DNA of 6,752 bases from Thiodiazotropha sp037384445 (GTDB lineage: Bacteria; Pseudomonadota; Gammaproteobacteria; Chromatiales; Chromatiaceae): contig JARRNY010000172.1 in assembly GCA_037384445.1 (NCBI GenBank), forward strand, positions 1 to 6,752, written 5' to 3'. Shown piece after piece: positions 1 to 5,629 of the stretch; positions within the stretch are counted from its first letter, which is position 1; each line of letters opens with the position of its first letter. The notes beneath the pieces were generated by a model. The model was given only the letters and a program-made list of their open reading frames with translations. It was not told the DNA's origin and searched no databases. Both the position numbers and the translations under genes were made by a program.

Positions 1-255
1 GCCACGGCAACTATCTTTACCGGAACTGGCATACGGAAATGTGCCGATAGTCATACCCATAAAGGTCACTTGAGGACACACGATGGGTTTGACTGATATC
101 TTGCCGCGTTTTCTACAGTGGGCTGCCGTCTGTGTGCTGTTCAGCTTAAACGTGTAGCCGCTAGTGCACCGGAAAAACGGAGTGGCCAGTGATTGCGTGG
201 CCTGCAGACACAACCCAATTCCGGTGACACTAACAAGCAGTATATTTTTGAGCAT
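1..255 (-). CDS. Small exported cysteine-rich protein of unknown function (partial, 3' end beyond left edge)
   Basis: Reading leftwards from the ATG at 255-253, the frame stays open for 85 codons to the window edge, so only the N-terminal part is seen. An AGGAGA Shine-Dalgarno site lies five bases upstream of the ATG, which fixes the start. Residues 1-24 form a clear Sec signal peptide: K3, a hydrophobic core of LLVSVTGIGLCL type, and a likely cleavage after S-L-A24. The mature part is basic and carries Cys30, Cys47, Cys60 and Cys83, with the pattern FRC-SGY near residues 28-34 and HCRKRG near 46-51. The cysteines probably form disulfides in the periplasm or outside the cell. I do not recognise the family with confidence. 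The gene is divergent from the metalloprotease gene at 507 and shares its upstream region, so co-regulation is possible. Exported status is well supported; function is unknown. Confidence 0.75.
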   Translation of the reverse strand, partial: MLKNILLVSVTGIGLCLQATQSLATPFFRCTSGYTFKLNSTQTAAHCRKRGKISVKPIVCPQVTFMGMTIGTFPYASSGKDSCRG

Positions 256-260
256 TTGGT

Positions 261-266
261 TCTCCT
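261..266 (-). promoter_or_regulatory. Ribosome binding site of the cysteine-rich protein gene
   Basis: The minus strand reads AGGAGA, then five bases, then ATG at 255-253. It is a near-consensus site and decides the start of the partial gene that runs off the left edge. Confidence 0.7.
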
Positions 267-334
267 GGACGCTATTTAATCAATTCATTTGTCGGGCTGA
301 TCTGGCCGGTTCGTTTCTGAGTGACGATGATATG

Positions 335-427
335 CAGTATTACTGTGATGGAGCTTTCCGACCATCCCATGAATTGGGTATAAGTCGATAAAACCGGTTT
401 CAACACATACCCAGTTCCTGGGATGTG
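335..427. promoter_or_regulatory. Divergent intergenic region with clustered dyad symmetries
   Basis: The 251-base gap between the two divergent exported-protein genes has no convincing gene. It contains four dyads: CAGTA-T-TACTG at 335-345, CCCA/TGGG at 366-378, the perfect 10-base palindrome AAACCGGTTT at 391-400, and a longer inverted repeat at 404-427 (CACAT, a bulged A, CCCAG, loop TTC, CTGGG, ATGTG). These could be operators for a regulator acting on one or both genes, or an RNA hairpin in a leader. No strong -35/-10 pair could be assigned. TTGATA at 445-450 is a possible -35 for the plus-strand gene, but no good -10 follows at 16-18 bases. The sequence shows the symmetry; the regulatory role is inferred. 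Confidence 0.35.
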
Positions 428-492
428 CGACGGTTCTGCACTCATTGATACTTTCTAAACAATCGATAAGCGGTTTTCTGATTGTGATTAAT

Positions 493-499
493 AGAGGAG
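493..499 (+). promoter_or_regulatory. Ribosome binding site of the metalloprotease gene
   Basis: AGAGGAG lies seven bases before the ATG at 507. It selects that ATG over the out-of-frame ATG at 502. Confidence 0.7.
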
Positions 500-506
500 C
501 AATGCA

Positions 507-1418
507 ATGAATAGAAACGTAAACCTATATATCCTGATTTTCGGCGCCAGTATGGCATGTAGCAGCCAGTTGTATGCCGCAAATGAGTGCAAGGTTCAGT
601 ATCGTTACACCTATAAGCAGGTGGAAACAAAGACGCTGATACTGAATGCAGGTGAAGAAAAGTATTTGAATGAGGTAAGCTCGGTCAAGTGGGTGAGAAA
701 TAAAAAGGAGTGGCCCGTCAGTATTTATGTCAATAACAAGGGCCTGGGTCCAAAATACAAATGGGTCAATCTGCCTCATATGGACAATGTCGACCCACCA
801 TATGGTGACTATCCCAATGGCGTGACACTCTATAGAGTAAAGTGCGAGGGAACGGCTCCCGGTAGTACGCAAGTGATCGGTGGTCAATTGACAACGGTGC
901 CACTGAGTCCTGCAATACGCTCGTTGACGGCTGCAGAGAGAAACATCGCTAAGTCGGTTTATGGTAAAACGATTAATTTGAGTCATGTGAGAGTTACCAA
1001 TACCGTAGGGTTTCAGTCTAGGCCGTGGACGACCCATATACCGCCGTTGTACACCATCAACGTAGGTGTTAACGCCTATGATGACATGACCCACTTCAAA
1101 CTCCTGTTGATTCACGAACTGGGTCATGTCTGGCAGGGTCAACATGGCGTGCCTTTCATGTCGAATTCGGCGTACCATCAGACAATGGCGGCCATTCAGA
1201 ACAATGGTGATCCAAGTGGTGCTTATGTCTATGTGCCGGGTCAGCAATGGAAGAAATACAACAGCGAGCAGCAGGCAAGCATCATCACCAGGTGGTTTGA
1301 CAATGGCCGCCGCAGCAATGACAAGTTATATCCCTATATCCGGGATAATGTTCGCACAGGCTTGCCGTATGCGACGACCAATTTTAAGAGTAAGGGCGGC
1401 GAGCAGGGCGCACTATAA
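507..1418 (+). CDS. Exported zinc metalloprotease-like protein (HELGH motif)
   Basis: This 303-residue protein starts with a Sec signal peptide (residues 1-24, likely cleavage after L-Y-A24), so it acts in the periplasm or outside the cell. Cys28 and Cys113 of the mature part may form a disulfide. Residues about 26-125 are a beta-rich N-terminal region I do not recognise. A segment at about 139-165 (SLTAAERNIAKSVYG, then HVRVTN) precedes the zinc site HELGHVWQ at 203-210, where His203 and His207 would bind zinc and Glu204 would be catalytic. Glu254 in NSEQQASII (252-260) is a plausible third ligand. The layout 'LT-ER-A-SV-G', 'IHE-HVWQ', 'EQQA-I' resembles metallopeptidase-like proteins often labelled Vgr- or Rhs-related, but no VgrG or Rhs gene is present here. 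The substrate is unknown. It could be a protease, a peptidoglycan-associated enzyme or a toxin-like effector. The gene converges on the minus-strand operon and looks more AT-rich than it. Confidence 0.85.
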   Translation: MNRNVNLYILIFGASMACSSQLYAANECKVQYRYTYKQVETKTLILNAGEEKYLNEVSSVKWVRNKKEWPVSIYVNNKGLGPKYKWVNLPHMDNVDPPYGDYPNGVTLYRVKCEGTAPGSTQVIGGQLTTVPLSPAIRSLTAAERNIAKSVYGKTINLSHVRVTNTVGFQSRPWTTHIPPLYTINVGVNAYDDMTHFKLLLIHELGHVWQGQHGVPFMSNSAYHQTMAAIQNNGDPSGAYVYVPGQQWKKYNSEQQASIITRWFDNGRRSNDKLYPYIRDNVRTGLPYATTNFKSKGGEQGAL

Positions 1419-1426
1419 AAAATCTG

Positions 1427-1448
1427 GATGGCACAGGGATGTGCTGTC
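1427..1448. terminator. Possible weak terminator hairpin between convergent genes
   Basis: In the 57-base gap between the convergent stop codons, GCACA-GGGA-TGTGC (1431-1444) can form a five-pair stem. On the plus strand two G-U pairs, one A-U and one G-C extend it to nine pairs, but no U-tract follows. On the minus strand the stem is interrupted by two mismatches but is followed by a run of six T. It may end the minus-strand operon or serve both genes. The stem is short, so the call is tentative. Confidence 0.25.
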
Positions 1449-1475
1449 AATAGACTCGTTGGTCAGAGGTTCTCA

Positions 1476-2750
1476 TCAAGGGAGCAATCGAATCGGCCGC
1501 CAGTCACTGCGCGCTAGCTCTTCGCCATTGGCGCCCAGGGCCAGAACACGCCAAGCATGCGGCATATCGGAAACGCTGTCGGTGCCCAAAAATGGGGGCG
1601 GCCTATAGTATGTGGTGGTGCCATCGACAATGGCGACGAAGGGGACATCACCGCCATCTTTGATCTCAAAACGATAGTGACGGGCGCCGGAGATGACGGT
1701 CCAGGTAAATAGTGGTAACTGGCCTATTGTCAATTCAGCTTCAGTGGGCGGTGTCAGGAGTGTCAATCCGGTTATGCCTTGCGATCCGGTTCCGCCGGTT
1801 TGTACAAAACGTAAAACCGGCATGGCAAATCCTGCTACGCCACCGCTGGAGACCACTCCCGCGCCAGTATCGGAGTTACCCTCGCGGTCGTTAGAACTCT
1901 CGATGCGCAACAGTATCTTGTAATTGCCATTGGCAACACGCGGCAAAGCTGCGGGATCAGGACCTGGGAGAAAATGGACCCCGCTCGGTTGCAGAAACAC
2001 TGAAAAGCGATCGAGCAGTGTGTAGCGCTTTTGTGAGCCGCGCAGCTCGATGGGTAGTGAGGATTCGGGTAGCAAATCGAAGGATTCCGGTTCGCTGTCT
2101 CCTGGCTGGACCAGCTCCCAGCGTCCACGCAGCTCACCGCTACCGTTGTAACGCAACTGTGCGCCGAAGTGAGGCAACGGGTCGTCGCCGTTTAGATAAA
2201 TGATGGCAAACTCACTCCCCTGGCCTTGAAAACCGAGACGAACGTCGGTCAGTGCAAGGGGCACACGTGCGCCACCTCCCGTCATGCGGCAGGTGACACG
2301 GACATAGGTGTCGACGGCACCGTCCACAAAGTGGCGCACATAGAAAAAAGTGGCATCTTCACCCTGTTGCGCTGCCTGGTAGGCGCGGCGGCTGACCGAA
2401 GTAGGTATGGTCATAATGTCGGTGAGGTTGCTTGCGCTCCCGGTACCGCTGTTGCGTGTGAGATTATTGCGTTGTGGCAGAAAGCCGAATAGGGTGTCTG
2501 AACGGCATGGATTGGTCGCAGTTACGATGGGTAAATTTGGCGCGATAAGTTCACCGCACCAGAAGGATTCCACGGTGGTTTCAGTGTTATTCAGCCCCTG
2601 AAAGGTGAGGAACACACTGGTGGGGGCTGTGGCGTTGACATTGACGCCGGTGGGATGGACCCCGGTCACCGCCTGAGCCACATCGACGGCCAGCAACAAG
2701 GAGAGCAGAGCCAGGCGGAAGCTTACTAGGATCGGGAAACGGTTGAACAT
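1476..2750 (-). CDS. Secreted protein with unknown conserved N-terminal module and fibronectin-III-like C-terminal domain
   Basis: The 424-residue product has a Sec signal peptide at 1-27 (R4, R12, core ALLSLLLAV, cleavage after A-Q-A27). The mature N-terminal module (about 28-172) contains WCGEL at 64-68 and a second cysteine at 82, probably a disulfide pair, then LFGFLP (87-92), SVSRRAYQAA (118-127), FFYVRHF (135-141) and TCRMTGGGARVPL (153-165). These look like signatures of a conserved family, but I cannot name it. Residues 325-424 look like a fibronectin-III-type beta-sandwich: a short-strand start (LLTPPTEAEL), FTWTVISGARHYRFEIKD and a closing HAWRVLAL...W. Such domains usually mediate protein or carbohydrate contacts. 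It is last in the four-gene operon, starting 10 bases after the barrel gene's stop, with GGAG six bases before the ATG. It is probably a periplasmic or surface partner of the barrel; that role is inferred from context. Confidence 0.85.
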   Translation of the reverse strand: MFNRFPILVSFRLALLSLLLAVDVAQAVTGVHPTGVNVNATAPTSVFLTFQGLNNTETTVESFWCGELIAPNLPIVTATNPCRSDTLFGFLPQRNNLTRNSGTGSASNLTDIMTIPTSVSRRAYQAAQQGEDATFFYVRHFVDGAVDTYVRVTCRMTGGGARVPLALTDVRLGFQGQGSEFAIIYLNGDDPLPHFGAQLRYNGSGELRGRWELVQPGDSEPESFDLLPESSLPIELRGSQKRYTLLDRFSVFLQPSGVHFLPGPDPAALPRVANGNYKILLRIESSNDREGNSDTGAGVVSSGGVAGFAMPVLRFVQTGGTGSQGITGLTLLTPPTEAELTIGQLPLFTWTVISGARHYRFEIKDGGDVPFVAIVDGTTTYYRPPPFLGTDSVSDMPHAWRVLALGANGEELARSDWRPIRLLP

Positions 2751-2756
2751 TGGGTG

Positions 2757-2763
2757 CTCCTCA
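2757..2763 (-). promoter_or_regulatory. Coupled stop codon and ribosome binding site
   Basis: On the minus strand the barrel gene's stop TGA (2763-2761) runs straight into GGAG, giving TGAGGAG six bases before the ATG at 2750. A ribosome finishing the barrel would release on the next gene's binding site, so translation of the two is probably coupled. Confidence 0.6.
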
Positions 2764-4173
2764 GAATAGGCTCAGGCTCATGCCAGCGTGAATCGAGCGG
2801 TTTACGCCCTCACTGTCAAGGCCGAACGCGGCATTGATAGATTGTGTTTCCGCGTAGTTGGCGCGCAGGTAAACCTGGCCGGGCAATCTACCCCCCGCCG
2901 GACCCGGAAGTTCGAATCGGTACCCTAGCTGCATCTGCGCCTGATTGCTTTCACTCTCCTCATTGTCCTGGCTGTCATCGTCCCTGGTGATTCCGAAGTT
3001 GCCGCTGAGGCTCCAGCTGGTGTCGACCTGCCAGTCGACGTCGAAGTTGTAGCTGTTGGAGAAGCGATCGAGATCAGCCTCCCGGTCACTGGCCTCAGTG
3101 TGGCCGATCCCAAAGTTAAGTAAGAGTGATTCAGTTACACGCAAGCCGATGTTTAGATTATGTCCCCGGTTGACGAAGTCGGCCTCTTCACGGCCAGACT
3201 GGCGATTGTCCTGAATGGCATAGTTGAAATTGTAATCGAGATTCCAATCCGTGAATGCCCAGTTGAATCCCAATTGATGGGAGACACTATACTGGTCCGG
3301 TATCTGACTCGGATCGTTAAAGGCCTGGTTGATGCCGAACTGATGTACCCGCATTTGCGCATAACTCATATTCTGCGGCCATAGCTGGTTGCTTCCGTGG
3401 CTATGAATGGCAGCAAGAGGAACGGTGAGGTTGAAGCGCGACTCTTCGGTACGCGTCTTGAGTATGCTGGGGATATCGTCGAGATTGTCCTCACTCCGCA
3501 CCCCTTCCCATTGCATGCTGATCTGGCCGATCTGTCCTTGCAGGCGCAAGTTTTCGCTTTTGCGATCGGCGGTGACAAATGCGGTCATGCTGCGGTAGAG
3601 GGGGTCGACGTGCTGGGTGCGATAGCCGATGCTCAGGGTCATCGGCCAGTTGCTGGCGGGATCGCCCTCGAGAAGCCGGTAGTTGAGGTCGAGGGCGTAG
3701 GCATCATCGGTGGTTTCGGTGACTTCAACGATCCCCTGTCCGTTGCTGATAATGGGGTCATTGGGATTGTCGAAACGACTGCGTGCATAGTCAAGTGCGC
3801 CCTGCAGACGACCGTCTTCGCTCTGTCCACCAATACGCAGACCATAGCCACTGTTGCTTTCTGTGTCTGCTACCTCGCCGACATCGAACGATACCGCGTT
3901 GCGGCGTTTTCCTGAGAGGTAGAGCAGCTCGGTAAACAGGGCTCCAGGTCGCGAGGGGATCAGTTCCACGCCCAGTGAGGCGGCCATGATACGGTTATCC
4001 GCATCGTTGAAACCGGCAAGTTGATTGTAGCCGACAATGCGCTGTGCATGCTGAGCTGTAAAACCGAAGCGAACGGCCCGGCCGAATTGATGTTGATAGG
4101 TCAGACCGCGACTGGCAAGGTTGTCGAGCAGGAGGGGCTGAGCGCCAAAATTGACATGTCCCTGGGCTAGCAC
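2761..4173 (-). CDS. C-terminal part of outer-membrane beta-barrel protein (after the frameshift)
   Basis: This 470-codon frame encodes a transmembrane beta-barrel: alternating polar/hydrophobic strands with aromatic girdle residues, short turns rich in Asp, Asn and Gly, and long acidic loops such as the stretch containing RDDDSQDNEESES. The last strand ends in SIHAGMSLSLF with the terminal Phe that the BAM machinery recognises. Examples of strand-like segments are LNIGLRVTESLLLNFGIGH and FDVDWQVDTSWSLSGNFGI. There is no signal peptide and the first codon is GTG at 4173 with no Shine-Dalgarno site, so this is not an independent gene but the rest of the frame beginning at 4783. Whether it is a channel, an adhesin or a secretion pore is not visible. 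Its stop codon overlaps the ribosome binding site of the downstream fibronectin-III-like gene. Confidence 0.75.
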   Translation of the reverse strand: MLAQGHVNFGAQPLLLDNLASRGLTYQHQFGRAVRFGFTAQHAQRIVGYNQLAGFNDADNRIMAASLGVELIPSRPGALFTELLYLSGKRRNAVSFDVGEVADTESNSGYGLRIGGQSEDGRLQGALDYARSRFDNPNDPIISNGQGIVEVTETTDDAYALDLNYRLLEGDPASNWPMTLSIGYRTQHVDPLYRSMTAFVTADRKSENLRLQGQIGQISMQWEGVRSEDNLDDIPSILKTRTEESRFNLTVPLAAIHSHGSNQLWPQNMSYAQMRVHQFGINQAFNDPSQIPDQYSVSHQLGFNWAFTDWNLDYNFNYAIQDNRQSGREEADFVNRGHNLNIGLRVTESLLLNFGIGHTEASDREADLDRFSNSYNFDVDWQVDTSWSLSGNFGITRDDDSQDNEESESNQAQMQLGYRFELPGPAGGRLPGQVYLRANYAETQSINAAFGLDSEGVNRSIHAGMSLSLF

Positions 4174-4783
4174 CGAAGCGCAGTGCCTGTGAGCGGTTAC
4201 TGACGCCAGTGAGGTTTACCCTGCCGTTGATGGTCAAATCGCCACGCCGGTGCTCGCTCTCCAGACCGAGTTGATAGTTGGCATCTTCATAGTGATCGCC
4301 CCGTGGCGATCCCTGTGCATCACCCGCAAAGGACTCATCAAGTTGTGCCTGGCCGGAGAGTTCCGCCCTTGGGGTCCAGCTGGCTTGCTCGAAGCCGCCG
4401 GGGGTCAATATGCGCAACTGCCACTTGCCGAGTAGCTTCCATTGATTGTTGTCATCGACCCAATAGACCCGCAAATCCCTTTCGCCGCTTGGCAGGGGCA
4501 GGCGCTCGTTTGAGTATCTATAGATCCCATCCGTTGTTGCCTTAAACAGGGATGTGAGGTCCTGCCGGCCAACCAGGAATGCCGGCCGGCCGGATACGCT
4601 TGCTTGTGCGCCCTTCAGGCGGATAGCAAGTTTGGCCTTGTTGCTTTGCCAGCTTTCGCTATCGAAATCCACCGGCTGTGCCTCAAGGTTTTGCATGGCG
4701 GCTACCGCTTGGGTAGTGGCAAGTGAGATCAGTAGCGGTAGCGTGAAGCGTGGCTTGATAGACTGTCTTCGGGTTCGGTTCAT
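3995..4783 (-). CDS. N-terminal part of outer-membrane beta-barrel protein (signal peptide and periplasmic domain, before the frameshift)
   Basis: Residues 1-29 form a Sec signal peptide (basic MNRTRRQSIKPR, then LPLLISLATTQAVAA, cleavage at A-V-A28 or A29). Residues about 45-128 read as a small beta-sandwich domain: KLAIRLKGAQ, a VGRQDLTSLF stretch, YRYSNERLPLPSGERDLRVYWVD, then WKLLGKWQLRIL. It may lie in the periplasm and bind a partner or ligand. From about 130 (GGFEQASWTPRAELSGQAQL) the sequence passes into the first barrel strands, up to Phe203. The last 59 codons (204-262) are the wrong frame and are not expected in the functional protein. The gene follows the IPT/TIG-like gene by 50 bases. 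No good Shine-Dalgarno site precedes the ATG at 4783, but the signal peptide supports this start. Confidence 0.75.
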   Translation of the reverse strand: MNRTRRQSIKPRFTLPLLISLATTQAVAAMQNLEAQPVDFDSESWQSNKAKLAIRLKGAQASVSGRPAFLVGRQDLTSLFKATTDGIYRYSNERLPLPSGERDLRVYWVDDNNQWKLLGKWQLRILTPGGFEQASWTPRAELSGQAQLDESFAGDAQGSPRGDHYEDANYQLGLESEHRRGDLTINGRVNLTGVSNRSQALRFGASPGTCQFWRSAPPARQPCQSRSDLSTSIRPGRSLRFYSSACTAHCRLQSTCRFQRCG

Positions 4784-4833
4784 CTTGGCTTTGTGCTTGT
4801 CTTGACGATTCGGATAGGTTCTGACTCAGTGAT

Positions 4834-5523
4834 TCAGCGCATACGCTCAGCGCAGATGCCTTCGACGCGACGGCGATAGATATGAACCTGGAAATCGATA
4901 TGGCCGGTGGGTTCGTGATACCAGCGCACACTCAGGGGCTCGCATCGACTGCAACCTGGTTTGGGCAAGGTGACGATCTGTGCATCACCAAAACGGCGTT
5001 TGGCGAAGACCACACGGGCATGGTCGAAAAGCTTGGCTTCTTTACCGCAGACCGGCGGTGCTGAACTGACATCGAGCTGCTCCTCGCCCCTGGCACCAAC
5101 TTTTAGATCGGAATGTTTGTTGAGGGTCTGAAGACCGCTGGGTGGCGGCCGCCTGGGTTGCGTCAACTCAGTGGCTGGAACGATGCGGCGGTTTATCTCG
5201 ATCTGATGTCTATTGCTCTTGCCGTCGGCAGTGACCACTTGCAGCCAGACCCGGGTGGCGAGATTGAGATCGGGAAGCACTATTTCGATACGTCTATCCG
5301 ACCAATGCTTAACCTCCAGTGCATATCGCAGGGAGCCATAGTCGGCAATCACCTCGCAGGCGTCGCAGCTATCGCTAAAACCCTGGCCGTTCAGCGTCAC
5401 CCAGCTACCCCGGTGCCCCAGGTGATCAATGACTGGGGCAGCGAGACTGACGCACGAGCTAAGGTAAAATAGCAATATAGTTAGCGTCTTAATCCATCTC
5501 TGAGGTGTCGTTTGCCTGATCAT
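4834..5523 (-). CDS. Small exported IPT/TIG-like protein, possible lipoprotein, with CxxC pairs
   Basis: The 229-residue product starts with an export signal: R3, R9 and K12, a core TLTILLFYL, then L21-S22-S23-C24, which fits a lipobox. A signal peptidase I site after S-L-A28 is also possible, so lipoprotein status is open. Residues about 30-110 (PVIDHLGHRGSWVTLNGQGF, WSDRRIEIVLPD, RVWLQVVTADG) follow the IPT/TIG pattern of an immunoglobulin-like fold: a G-x-GF turn, then a strand ending the domain before a proline-rich linker (RRPPPSG). CxxC at 53-56 sits just after the GF turn. The C-terminal part (about 155-229) has Cys159, a second CxxC at 191-194 and Cys224, with VRWYHEPTGHIDFQVHIY between. 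The cysteines may form disulfides or, less likely, bind metal. It lies second in the operon and is probably an envelope partner of the barrel. No strong Shine-Dalgarno site precedes the ATG. Confidence 0.75.
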   Translation of the reverse strand: MIRQTTPQRWIKTLTILLFYLSSCVSLAAPVIDHLGHRGSWVTLNGQGFSDSCDACEVIADYGSLRYALEVKHWSDRRIEIVLPDLNLATRVWLQVVTADGKSNRHQIEINRRIVPATELTQPRRPPPSGLQTLNKHSDLKVGARGEEQLDVSSAPPVCGKEAKLFDHARVVFAKRRFGDAQIVTLPKPGCSRCEPLSVRWYHEPTGHIDFQVHIYRRRVEGICAERMR

Positions 5524-5558
5524 GTTGATAGTGTGTCGGTGTGGGTGCGAACTGTATA

Positions 5559-5607
5559 TCCCATAATCATGGGACTAGGGCCTACTAACGCTAGTCCTAT
5601 ACGCCCT
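5559..5607 (-). repeat. Overlapping inverted repeats in the operon gap
   Basis: The 106-base gap between the Ig-repeat gene and the IPT/TIG-like gene contains TCCCAT-AATC-ATGGGA (5559-5574) and GGACTAG (5572-5578) paired with CTAGTCC (5591-5597) over a 12-base loop. AGGGC (5577-5581) and GCCCT (5603-5607) give a third option. The arms overlap, so not all of these stems can form at once. No T-run follows on the minus strand, so it is not a standard intrinsic terminator. It may mark an mRNA processing or attenuation site. Confidence 0.35.
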
Positions 5608-5629
5608 GCTGGATTTGTTATTGACTCCA

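Larger units (their letters stand above)
2761..4783 (-). pseudogene. Outer-membrane beta-barrel protein gene interrupted by a frameshift (composite of two reading frames)
   Basis: Two overlapping minus-strand frames look like one gene. The upstream frame (4783-3995) has the signal peptide and N-terminal domain and turns into barrel-like sequence (GRVNLTGVSNRSQALRF, residues 187-203). Its remaining 59 codons (GASPGTCQFWRS onward) look like nonsense and end at TAA 3997-3995. The downstream frame, from 4173, continues barrel sequence at once (LAQGHVNFGAQPLLLDNL) and stays open for 470 codons to a C-terminal Phe. Skipping one base at about 4174-4173, in TTCGGTGC, joins Phe203 to Val of GTG 4173 and restores a protein of about 673 residues. 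No ribosome binding site precedes 4173, so separate translation of the second half is unlikely. The cause could be a real mutation, a sequencing error or recoding. No standard slippery site is seen. Confidence 0.75.

Noticed and set aside
347..351. TGTGA half-site suggesting a CRP operator
   Set aside because: No matching TCACA arm occurs at the proper spacing, here or near the other TGTGA at 484-488.
164..391. Plus-strand 75-codon frame in the left intergenic region
   Set aside because: It overlaps the start of the well-supported minus-strand cysteine-rich gene, and it has no ribosome binding site or recognisable protein character.
443..468. FNR-like site around TTGATA...AATCGAT
   Set aside because: The TTGAT half is present but the ATCAA half at the required four-base spacing is missing.
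525..1247. Long minus-strand open frame (240 codons) opposite the metalloprotease gene
   Set aside because: It is antisense to a gene with a signal peptide, HELGH motif and ribosome binding site. Its own translation is rich in Cys, His, Arg and Thr with no domain pattern, and no Shine-Dalgarno site supports it.
1126..1608. Plus-strand 160-codon frame overlapping the metalloprotease end
   Set aside because: It is an out-of-frame shadow of the metalloprotease gene, rich in Arg, Ser and Met, and it runs into the 3' end of the convergent gene.
3397..3915. Plus-strand 172-codon frame opposite the barrel gene
   Set aside because: It is antisense to a clear beta-barrel coding frame. The open length follows from codon composition of the opposite strand, and no start signal is seen.
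4165..4180. Programmed ribosomal frameshift at the barrel junction
   Set aside because: No slippery heptamer, no in-frame stop at the shift point and no prfB-like context is present. Mutation or sequence error is simpler.
5113..5472. Plus-strand 119-codon frame opposite the IPT/TIG-like gene
   Set aside because: It is antisense to an exported protein gene, has no start signal and shows no domain pattern.
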